Part shown: positions 1 through 5,668 of the stretch, one piece after another
Layout of the letters: each line of letters starts with the position of its first letter
Numbering within the stretch: the stretch's first letter is position 1
NCBI GenBank assembly: GCA_964413935.1
Contig: CAYPTY010000028.1
Span: 1-20,124, forward strand
Length of the DNA stretch: 20,124 bases
Source: CAYPTY01 sp964413935
GTDB lineage: Bacteria > Bacteroidota > Rhodothermia > Balneolales > Balneolaceae
Direction: 5' to 3'
Position numbers and translations under genes: made by a program
Notes under the pieces: generated by a model
Seen by the model: only the letters and a program-made list of their open reading frames with translations
What the model was told of the DNA's origin: nothing
Databases searched by the model: none

Positions 1-18
1 CCACTTTGGTATCTCCCC
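1..18 (-). tRNA. 5' end of a tRNA, probably tRNA-Tyr (cut by window edge)
   Basis: Read on the minus strand, these 18 bases are GGGGAGATACCAAAGTGG. That fits a 7-base acceptor strand, the T8-A9 pair and the start of a class II D arm of the tRNA-Tyr type (CCAAAGTGG). It begins 17 bases after the 3' end of tRNA-Thr(UGU) on the same strand, which is where tRNA-Tyr sits in the common thrU-tyrU-glyT-thrT-tuf order. The anticodon lies outside the window, so tRNA-Ser cannot be excluded. Confidence 0.55.
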
Positions 19-35
19 AAAAATTTCAAATAACG

Positions 36-108
36 AGCCAGTGACCGGACTCGAACCGATGACCGGCGGTTTACAAAACCGCTGCTCTACCAACTGAGCT
101 ACACTGGC
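36..108 (-). tRNA. tRNA-Thr (anticodon UGU)
   Basis: The complete cloverleaf reads on the minus strand. The acceptor stem GCCAGTG pairs with CACTGGC over 7 bp, the D arm is GCTC-AGTTGGTA-GAGC, and the anticodon stem GCGGT/ACCGC closes the loop TTTGTAA, giving anticodon TGT, which decodes ACA and related Thr codons. The variable loop is CGGTC and the T arm is ATCGG-TTCGAGT-CCGGT. The discriminator base is T at position 36. The CCA tail is not encoded, so it must be added by CCA-transferase. The gene lies 65 bases beyond the dedA stop codon and has its own apparent promoter at 128-156. Confidence 0.97.
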
Positions 109-127
109 TTTTTTTCGAAAGACCCGA

Positions 128-156
128 AAAGTAAGCATTCACTGGAATACTGTCAA
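128..156 (-). promoter_or_regulatory. Promoter of the tRNA-Thr (and probable tRNA-Tyr) transcript
   Basis: On the minus strand there is a perfect -35 hexamer TTGACA (151-156), a 17-base spacer, and a -10 element TACTTT (128-133) followed by TC. The predicted start near 121 lies about 13 bases before the mature tRNA 5' end. The -10 resembles the TAnnTTTG element of Bacteroidota promoters and the TATCTT elements at 3105 and 16558. Confidence 0.6.
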
Positions 157-173
157 TAAATAGAGGGTAAATT

Positions 174-830
174 TTATCTGCTATCCTCCCCTTTTCTGGC
201 AGAAATTTTCTGTCTTCTCCGATACCACAAAAATACCCTGAACAGAATTAGTATAGCGATGCCAATCAGTATGATTTTACTGTAGGTGGTGAGGTAATAT
301 TGAACAGACTGCCAGTTACTTTTAACGATCCAACCGAAGGCAATGAGGATGGAATTCCATATTGCTGAGCTGACAAAAGAACTGACTATGGTAATTCTTG
401 GATTCAGTTTATAAAAACCGGCTGTAAGCGAAATTATGGAGCGCGTTCCCGCCAGAAAACGATTCGCCAGCACCACTCCCTGTCCCCACCGGTCCATCCA
501 GCGTTTTCCGGTCTCGAAGTAGGAAAAGTCAATAAAGCGCAACAACCAGTGGTCTTTCTTCTGATGAGCAATATCATATGACCAGCGCCCGCCCAGCCAA
601 TACATGGTCATAAAACCAAATACCGATGCGATGGTGGTAATAAGCCAAACCGGCAGCAGCAAAATAAGTCCTTCAGCAGCCAGATAACCTGAAAAAGCCA
701 CCAGCACATCACCGGGCATTGGGGGTATCAGATTTTCAAAATAGGCGACGCCCAGAAAGATCAGATATATAGTGATGACCGGAACACTGCCCACCCATTC
801 GATCACCGATTGTACAATCTGATCCGTCAT
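174..830 (-). CDS. DedA/VTT-family membrane protein
   Basis: This is a 218-residue polytopic membrane protein of the DedA (SNARE-associated, VTT) family, whose members act in undecaprenyl-phosphate or phospholipid flipping and in envelope homeostasis. The family signature is visible as ENLIPPMPGD near residues 32-41, with acidic E32 and D41, and NRFLAGTRSIISLTAGF near 123-139 with basic R124 and R130. These are the charged residues known to matter in E. coli YqjA/YghB-type proteins. Hydrophobic segments lie near residues 18-38, 55-78, 147-168 and 186-202. A basic tail, RRRQK, follows the last one. The ATG at 830 lies 5 bases after the ispF stop, so it is the last protein gene of the queA-ispD-ispF-dedA run. 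Substrate and physiological role cannot be read from sequence. Confidence 0.9.
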   Translation of the reverse strand: MTDQIVQSVIEWVGSVPVITIYLIFLGVAYFENLIPPMPGDVLVAFSGYLAAEGLILLLPVWLITTIASVFGFMTMYWLGGRWSYDIAHQKKDHWLLRFIDFSYFETGKRWMDRWGQGVVLANRFLAGTRSIISLTAGFYKLNPRITIVSSFVSSAIWNSILIAFGWIVKSNWQSVQYYLTTYSKIILIGIAILILFRVFLWYRRRQKISARKGEDSR

Positions 831-835
831 TGCAC

Positions 836-1321
836 TTAGTCATTTCTCTCGAGCAACACCACCGCATGAGCGGCAATACCTTCTTCTCGTCCGATGGGAC
901 CGATTTTCTCCGAAGTCGTTGCCTTAATTGAGACCCGGTTCAGATCCACAATCAGGTCTTCAGCAATATTGTCGCGCATCAACTGCATATAGGGCTGCAG
1001 TTTTGGTCGCTGCGCGATTACCGTTGTATCCACATTGGATAGCTCATAGCCTTCATTCATCGCAAAAGCATAAGCATCTCTCAGCAGCTGTCGGCTGTCC
1101 GCATTTTTGTATTTGGGATCCGTATCCGGAAAGTGCCTGCCGATATCACCCACAGCTACAGCACCAAGAATGGCGTCGGTAATAGCGTGCAGCAGCACAT
1201 CTGCGTCAGAGTGTCCCAAGAGCCCTTTTTCAAAAGGGATATGCACCCCACCAAGAATCAGATTTCTTCCTTCCTTTAGCTGATGAATGTCGTATCCGTA
1301 ACCAATTCTGAATTGAGCCAT
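836..1321 (-). CDS. ispF: 2-C-methyl-D-erythritol 2,4-cyclodiphosphate synthase
   Basis: IspF cyclises CDP-methylerythritol 2-phosphate to methylerythritol cyclodiphosphate with release of CMP, in the MEP isoprenoid pathway. At 161 residues it has the normal length. The metal ligands are visible as D11 and H13 in GYDIHQL and H45 in ADVLLH. The GDIGRHFPDTD loop follows at 59-69, and the CMP-binding segments AQRPKL (103-108) and ATTSEKIG (134-141) are intact, with GREEGIAAHAV near the end. The start ATG at 1321 overlaps the ispD stop by one base (TAATG), so translation is probably coupled. IspD and IspF, which bracket IspE in the pathway, are separate proteins here, not the IspDF fusion known in some proteobacteria. 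Confidence 0.98.
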   Translation of the reverse strand: MAQFRIGYGYDIHQLKEGRNLILGGVHIPFEKGLLGHSDADVLLHAITDAILGAVAVGDIGRHFPDTDPKYKNADSRQLLRDAYAFAMNEGYELSNVDTTVIAQRPKLQPYMQLMRDNIAEDLIVDLNRVSIKATTSEKIGPIGREEGIAAHAVVLLERND

Positions 1322-2001
1322 TATTCCAGTATTAATTTTGCGAGTTCAAGGTCCAGCGGGTAGGTAATTTTAAAATTGAGCCGATCACCTTCAATGATCC
1401 GCACTTTTTTTCCAAGTCGCTCTACCAGGGATGCATCATCGGTTCCCAAAAAACCATCTTTTATGGCCGATTCATAGGCTTCTTTGATGAGCTCACTCTT
1501 AAATACCTGTGGAGTCTGCGCCTGCCATAGCCTGCTTCGATCCGGGGTACCTGCTATTGTCCCATCCTCACCGGCTTCTTTGATGGTATCTTTCACAGGC
1601 ACAGCAACAATGGCTGCGTCTGATTGTGATGCGGCCTTCAGACTGGCTTCGATTTCCTTTTTTTTAATAAATGGCCGAACCGCGTCATGAATAATTACCA
1701 GTTCGGAACTGCTGTTCATAGCTTTCAATGCGTTCATGATTGAAAACTGCCGTTCCGAGCCACCCTCAATTACTTTAAAAGGTATGTTATTCAATTCTTC
1801 AGCACATATACGCGTCACTTCATCAATATAGTCGGATGAAGAAGGTATGATTACTTCACTTAATGAGTTTACCCTTACAAAAGCGCGAAGGGTGTGTGCA
1901 AGAATAGTGATGCCCCCAATCTCAATGAATGGCTTGGGCAGGTTCAGGTTCATGCGCTGCCCTGAACCCGCTGCAGGTATGATCAGGGTTGCATTCGCCA
2001 C
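1321..2001 (-). CDS. ispD: 2-C-methyl-D-erythritol 4-phosphate cytidylyltransferase
   Basis: IspD joins CTP and methylerythritol 4-phosphate to form CDP-methylerythritol in the MEP pathway. The 226 residues match the family length. The nucleotide-binding signature IPAAGSGQRM (8-17) with R16 and K23 in LPKPF is present, followed by HDAVRPF (105-111, with D106), VPVKDT (134-139), RLWQAQTPQVFK (157-168) and TDDASLVE (187-194). K211 in NFKITYP matches the conserved C-terminal lysine. The start codon is GTG at 2001, directly abutting the queA TAA with no gap, which suggests translational coupling from queA. No Shine-Dalgarno sequence is evident. It overlaps ispF by one base. Confidence 0.97.
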   Translation of the reverse strand: MANATLIIPAAGSGQRMNLNLPKPFIEIGGITILAHTLRAFVRVNSLSEVIIPSSSDYIDEVTRICAEELNNIPFKVIEGGSERQFSIMNALKAMNSSSELVIIHDAVRPFIKKKEIEASLKAASQSDAAIVAVPVKDTIKEAGEDGTIAGTPDRSRLWQAQTPQVFKSELIKEAYESAIKDGFLGTDDASLVERLGKKVRIIEGDRLNFKITYPLDLELAKLILE

Positions 2002-3057
2002 TTAAAGAATCAGCATTGCATCGCCGAATGAGAAGAATCTGTACTTCTTCTTTTTGGCCTGCTCGTAGGCTTCCATCACAAAATCATATTCACCAAAGGC
2101 CGCTGCCAGCATCAGCAAAGTAGATTCCGGGCGGTGGAAATTGGTGATCAAAGCTTCAGTAATTTTGAAGTCATAGGGTGGGTAAATGAACTTATCCGTC
2201 CAGCCGGTACCCATCTTTGACATACCACTAGCCATTACACTTGTCTCCATCGTTCTAACCGTGCTGGCACCCATCGCAACCACTTTATTCTTTTTACTTC
2301 TGAGAGCCTCATTGATGCGATCTGAAGTCTCGGATGATATGAAGTAATTCTCTGAATCCATTCTATGCTTGGTCAGATCTTCCACTTCCACATTCCGGAA
2401 GGTTCCCCATCCGATGTGCAGGGTGATGGGTACCAGATCCACCCCTTTTTTCTTAATCTTTTCCACCAGCTTATCAGTGAAATGAAGTCCGGCAGTGGGC
2501 GCGGCTACCGCTCCACGCTCAGAAGCAAAGATCGTCTGATAGCGCTCTTTATCCTCATCTACAGCTTCTCTTTCGATGTAAGGCGGTAATGGCATTTTAC
2601 CCAGGGTATCCAGACGCTCATAAAGCTCATTGTTTGGTCCATCGAATAGGAAACGAATGGTCCGGCCCCGGGATGTGGTGTTATCCACCACTTCTGCCAT
2701 AAGTTCTTCATCACCTTCCCCAAAATAGAGCTTGTTGCCGATACGGATCTTACGAGCCGGCTCAACAAGCACATCCCAGAGCATATTATCCGGCTGCAGT
2801 TCTCTCAGCAAAAATACTTCAATATCCGCTTCTGTCTTCTCTTTTTTACCTTTAAGTCTGGCCGGAAAAACCTTCGTATTGTTGTAGACAATCACATCGC
2901 CTTTGTAAAGGTATTCGTGAATATCTTCAAATTTCTTGTGTTCAATTTTCTTAGTATCCCGGTGAAGCACCATTAATTTTGACTGGTCTCGCTTCTCTAA
3001 GGGTTTATCCGGAATCCTATATCCTTCCGTTTCAAATCTAAAATCAGTTAATTTCAT
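2002..3057 (-). CDS. queA: S-adenosylmethionine:tRNA ribosyltransferase-isomerase
   Basis: QueA transfers and isomerises the ribosyl moiety of SAM onto 7-aminomethyl-7-deazaguanine in tRNA to form epoxyqueuosine, the penultimate step of queuosine synthesis. The 351 residues match the family. Signatures in order are YNNTKVFPARL (58-68), GKMPLPPYI (153-161), YQTIFASERGAVAAPTAGLHF (173-193), ITLHIGWGTF (211-220), TNFHRPESTLLML (about 306-318) and YRFFSFGDAMLI at the C-terminus. It is the first gene of the queA-ispD-ispF-dedA run and is preceded by a candidate promoter at 3105-3133, giving an untranslated leader of about 40 bases. The ATG is preceded only by GAG-AG, a weak ribosome-binding context. 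Functionally it is unrelated to the isoprenoid genes behind it. Confidence 0.98.
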   Translation of the reverse strand: MKLTDFRFETEGYRIPDKPLEKRDQSKLMVLHRDTKKIEHKKFEDIHEYLYKGDVIVYNNTKVFPARLKGKKEKTEADIEVFLLRELQPDNMLWDVLVEPARKIRIGNKLYFGEGDEELMAEVVDNTTSRGRTIRFLFDGPNNELYERLDTLGKMPLPPYIEREAVDEDKERYQTIFASERGAVAAPTAGLHFTDKLVEKIKKKGVDLVPITLHIGWGTFRNVEVEDLTKHRMDSENYFISSETSDRINEALRSKKNKVVAMGASTVRTMETSVMASGMSKMGTGWTDKFIYPPYDFKITEALITNFHRPESTLLMLAAAFGEYDFVMEAYEQAKKKKYRFFSFGDAMLIL

Positions 3058-3104
3058 CTCTCGGGTTAAAGTTGAGGGAATAAGTGCAGGTCAAAAAGTC
3101 TGCC

Positions 3105-3133
3105 AAGATAGGCTATTTAACAGGATTTGGCAA
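3105..3133 (-). promoter_or_regulatory. queA: Candidate promoter of the queA-ispD-ispF-dedA operon
   Basis: On the minus strand TTGCCA (3128-3133) is separated by 17 bases from TATCTT (3105-3110), which is followed by GG. TTGCCA differs from TTGACA at one position. The same -10 hexamer and spacing occur in front of rplM. Predicted start is near 3098. Confidence 0.5.
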
Positions 3134-3177
3134 TTTATTAACATTCTGAAAACATTGAAACCGGATAACTCAGGCAG

Positions 3178-3206
3178 TTTCAAATAAAAGGTCAATTCTG
3201 TATACT
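3178..3206 (+). promoter_or_regulatory. Weak candidate promoter for the 3252 gene run
   Basis: A -10-like TATACT (3201-3206) sits 17 bases after TTTCAA (3178-3183), which matches the -35 consensus at only three of six positions. If used, transcription would start near 3213, just upstream of the palindrome at 3222-3239. The wider 194-base gap 3058-3251 holds this, the queA promoter and the palindrome. I see nothing else in it. Confidence 0.28.
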
Positions 3207-3221
3207 TCAGTCAGAAACAAA

Positions 3222-3239
3222 CCGTTTGACCTCAAACGG
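3222..3239. promoter_or_regulatory. Perfect 8+8 bp palindrome, possible operator
   Basis: CCGTTTGA, a 2-base centre CC, then TCAAACGG form a perfect inverted repeat ending 12 bases before the ATG at 3252. The two-base centre is too tight for a good RNA hairpin, so a dimeric DNA-binding protein site is more likely than a terminator. It lies between the candidate -10 at 3201 and the start codon. No regulator gene is adjacent. Confidence 0.4.
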
Positions 3240-3251
3240 AAACCTTACAAT

Positions 3252-3755
3252 ATGAAGAGAACCGCTACCGTACTTTTATTTCTAATCCTTTTTTCAACCG
3301 CTGACGCGAGTGCACAGTATCGCGATCAGGTGGTAAGTCCTTATGAGTATGGCGGACAGGTACTGAATCCTGATCCTTCAAAGGGTGCGGCCTTGTCCAA
3401 CCTTTTCAACATGCAGGTCAGTCATTCCTACAGTGCTAATTTCTCTTCCTTCGGCGGTCAGTTCCAGAATGTGAATGCTCTTACCAGCTCCTTTCAGATG
3501 TTTTTTAATGAAAAACTGGATGGGCGCGTTGACGTTTCCTTTTTACACTCTCCATTCGGAGGCACCAATGCTTTCGGGAATAACAATCCCATGGGTGGCA
3601 GAATCATGATCCAGAATGCGGAATTAAACTACCGCCCTAACGAGAGAACACTGATTCAGGTTAGTTTCCGGCAGGGGCCCGGTATGATGAATCCATTCGG
3701 TTTTGGAGGCTTCAATCCCTATGGAAGAATGAATCGCTTCGGCTACTGGTACTAA
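3252..3755 (+). CDS. Small exported protein of unknown function, Gly/Asn/Phe/Met-rich C-terminus
   Basis: I do not recognise a family. The 167-residue product begins with a clear Sec signal peptide: MKR, a hydrophobic core TVLLFLILF, and a signal peptidase I site ASA-Q at residues 19-22, leaving about 146 mature residues. The mature part has no further membrane helix. It contains alternating segments such as LDGRVDVSFLHS and AELNYRPNERTLIQVSFRQ that could be amphipathic beta strands. It ends in a glycine-, asparagine-, phenylalanine- and methionine-rich stretch closing with aromatic residues (FGYWY). An aromatic C-terminus after beta-like strands would suit a small outer-membrane or periplasmic protein, but this is inference. 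It is the first gene of the plus-strand run, 11 bases before the LytR_C gene, with a palindrome just upstream of its ATG. Confidence 0.8.
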   Translation: MKRTATVLLFLILFSTADASAQYRDQVVSPYEYGGQVLNPDPSKGAALSNLFNMQVSHSYSANFSSFGGQFQNVNALTSSFQMFFNEKLDGRVDVSFLHSPFGGTNAFGNNNPMGGRIMIQNAELNYRPNERTLIQVSFRQGPGMMNPFGFGGFNPYGRMNRFGYWY

Positions 3756-3766
3756 GACTTCACTGA

Positions 3767-4234
3767 ATGTCCAACGAAGAACATTCCGGCTCCAAACTCA
3801 CATCCCAGGACTTATATTTTAACGCACTGATTGGCTTTTTAGGCGTCTTGCTGCTAATCCTGCTGATCAGTCTTTTTACCCGCATCGTATATCCCCGCAT
3901 TGTAACCGAGCGCAATGATGAAAATTCAGAGCTGATCAGTGAAATTATTCAGATTGAAGTACTCAATGGCTGCGGTGTAAATGGTATCGCCAATAATTTC
4001 ACCAACATTCTGCGCACAAATGGTTTTGATGTAGTCGACACCGGAAATTTCGACAATTTTGATGTTCAGCAATCCATGGTTATCTCCCGAAGCGGGAATA
4101 TGGATCATGCTTTCCAGATTGCCAGAGTTCTGGGGATCCCTGAAATGCATGTACTCAGAGAGGAATCTGATGACTACTACCTTGACGCCACCATCGTAAT
4201 TGGGGCGGATTATGAAAGTTTAAATATCGATTAA
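3767..4234 (+). CDS. Membrane-anchored LytR_C-domain protein (no LCP catalytic domain)
   Basis: This 155-residue protein has a short polar N-terminus, one transmembrane helix (about 20-42, ALIGFLGVLLLILLISLF), and a C-terminal LytR_C-type domain (about 62-148). The domain opens with the characteristic IEVLNGCGVNGIAN (63-76) and continues with LRTNGFDVVDTGNF and SMVISRSGNMDHAFQIARVLG. In LytR-CpsA-Psr proteins this domain follows the phosphotransferase (LCP) domain that attaches glycopolymers to peptidoglycan. Here the LCP domain is absent, so the protein is probably a binding or accessory factor outside the cytoplasmic membrane. It lies directly before rsfS (9-base gap), echoing the lytR-rsfS adjacency seen in other phyla. 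Domain assignment is by motif; its role is unknown. Confidence 0.8.
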   Translation: MSNEEHSGSKLTSQDLYFNALIGFLGVLLLILLISLFTRIVYPRIVTERNDENSELISEIIQIEVLNGCGVNGIANNFTNILRTNGFDVVDTGNFDNFDVQQSMVISRSGNMDHAFQIARVLGIPEMHVLREESDDYYLDATIVIGADYESLNID

Positions 4235-4243
4235 CCCTTATCT

Positions 4244-4654
4244 ATGCCTGTAATTAAAAGTCCGATTAACGAACAATTCTCTCACGTTTATCCTGAAATA
4301 ACCACAACTACCAAAGAGTTACTGGAAGTGGTATGCAATGCCCTTCTCGATATGAAAGCCAAGGACATCACCCTGCTGGACGTGTCGGAACTCACCACCC
4401 TCACCGAGTTCTTTGTGGTCTGTCATGGTACATCGGATACACAGGTAAAGGCAATTTCAGATAATGTGCAGGATGATGTTCGTGAAAAACTGGATGAGAA
4501 AGTCTGGAAACAGGAAGGCAAAGAGGGCCGAACCTGGATTATCCTGGACTATGTGAATGTGGTTGTACATGTAATGACACAGGAAAAACGGGAGTTTTAC
4601 AGCATCGAACGCATGTGGAATGATGCAGTAATCACCCACATCGAAGACGAATGA
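4244..4654 (+). CDS. rsfS: Ribosomal silencing factor RsfS
   Basis: RsfS (RsfA/Iojap/DUF143) binds ribosomal protein uL14 and blocks joining of the 30S and 50S subunits, lowering translation when nutrients are scarce. The 136-residue protein has an N-terminal extension of about 20 residues before the core. The core shows KAKDITLLDVSEL (38-50), FFVVCHGTSDTQVKAI (56-71), the EG-x-x-GRTWIILDY segment (91-103) and VVVHVM-x-x-EKREFYSIERMW (107-125), all typical of the family. The last codons overlap the next gene in an ATGA, implying coupled translation with the dehydrogenase. It sits beside a LytR_C gene as in several other phyla, though nadD is not seen here. Confidence 0.96.
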   Translation: MPVIKSPINEQFSHVYPEITTTTKELLEVVCNALLDMKAKDITLLDVSELTTLTEFFVVCHGTSDTQVKAISDNVQDDVREKLDEKVWKQEGKEGRTWIILDYVNVVVHVMTQEKREFYSIERMWNDAVITHIEDE

Positions 4655-5625
4655 GTTACAGGATTCTGGTAACGGAACCTATTGTCGAGAGTGTGATCGA
4701 CAAACTGAGAGAACATGGGGAAGTTGTTGTAGGAGAGCAGGGGGTTTATCAGCAGGAGGAAGCATTAATCAGGGATTTACCCGATTTTGATGCTCTTTTG
4801 TGCATGCTTTCCACACCACTGAATCAGAAGGTAATTCAAGCAGCCCCAAAACTGAAAGTAATAGCCACACACGCGGTTGGTTTTGATAACATCGATGTTG
4901 CTTTTGCAAATAAACAGGGCATCCGGGTCGCCAATACCCCTGATGTTTTGACTGAAGCCTGCGGCGATTTTGCAATGGCACTGCTGCTGGCTCTTTCCCG
5001 CAGATTCAAAGAAGCTGAAGATTATTTGAGACAGGGAAAATTTAGCGGATGGGAACCACTCGGTTTCCTGGGGCCGGAACTACGGGGCCGAAGCCTTGGC
5101 ATTATCGGGATGGGAAGAATAGGTACCGCATTCGCCCGGCGCGCTAAAGCCTTTGGGATGGAGATCACCTATCATAACCGCAAACGGGTTGCTGCTGAGA
5201 TCGAAAAGGAACTGAATGCTTCCTTCATTCCGGATTTAAAAACAATCCTCCATGAAAGTGATGTGGTGAGCCTGAACTGCCCCCTTACGCCGCAAACCCA
5301 TCATCTCATCGATGAGGAAGCACTTGAGCTTATGAAAAAAGATGCTCTGCTCATCAATATTTCGCGGGGAGCGGTAATTGATGAAGGCGCACTTGCTGAA
5401 GCTTTGCATTCAGGTAACATCGCCGGCGCGGGTCTGGATGTATACGAAAATGAACCGGAAGTGCATCCCCACTTACTCAGTGCGCCGAATTGCCTTCAGC
5501 TTCCTCACATTGCCAGTGCAACCTACGAAACCCGGGAAGCCATCGGTATGCTGGCAGTAGATGCAATTATTTCCGTACTGCAGGGAAAAGGGGATAATCA
5601 CATTCCCAATTTGATTAAGCTCTGA
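4651..5625 (+). CDS. D-isomer-specific 2-hydroxyacid dehydrogenase (glyoxylate/hydroxypyruvate reductase-like)
   Basis: This 324-residue enzyme has the split D-2-hydroxyacid dehydrogenase fold: catalytic halves at about 1-100 and 285-324 around a nucleotide-binding domain. The dinucleotide signature is GIIGMGRIG (150-158). The expected catalytic trio is present as R239 in NISRGAVIDE, E268 in ENEPEVHP and H286 in QLPHIASAT. Family members interconvert 2-oxoacids such as glyoxylate or hydroxypyruvate with D-2-hydroxyacids. The second beta strand of the Rossmann fold ends in YHNRKR instead of an acidic residue, which favours NADP(H) over NAD(H); this is inference. Closest by style to GyaR/GhrB/GRHPR, but the substrate cannot be fixed by eye. 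The ATG overlaps the rsfS stop (ATGA). Confidence 0.92.
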   Translation: MSYRILVTEPIVESVIDKLREHGEVVVGEQGVYQQEEALIRDLPDFDALLCMLSTPLNQKVIQAAPKLKVIATHAVGFDNIDVAFANKQGIRVANTPDVLTEACGDFAMALLLALSRRFKEAEDYLRQGKFSGWEPLGFLGPELRGRSLGIIGMGRIGTAFARRAKAFGMEITYHNRKRVAAEIEKELNASFIPDLKTILHESDVVSLNCPLTPQTHHLIDEEALELMKKDALLINISRGAVIDEGALAEALHSGNIAGAGLDVYENEPEVHPHLLSAPNCLQLPHIASATYETREAIGMLAVDAIISVLQGKGDNHIPNLIKL

Positions 5626-5668
5626 AGGTTCTGAATATTAAGCGGATAACTCAGTCCGTTTCTCCTTC

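Noticed and set aside
3162..3181. CGGATAACTCAG-N3-GTTTC shared with 5642-5661 upstream of the kinase gene
   Set aside because: Seventeen of twenty positions agree, but several such matches are expected by chance among all pairs in 20 kb, and the two copies lie at different distances from their start codons.
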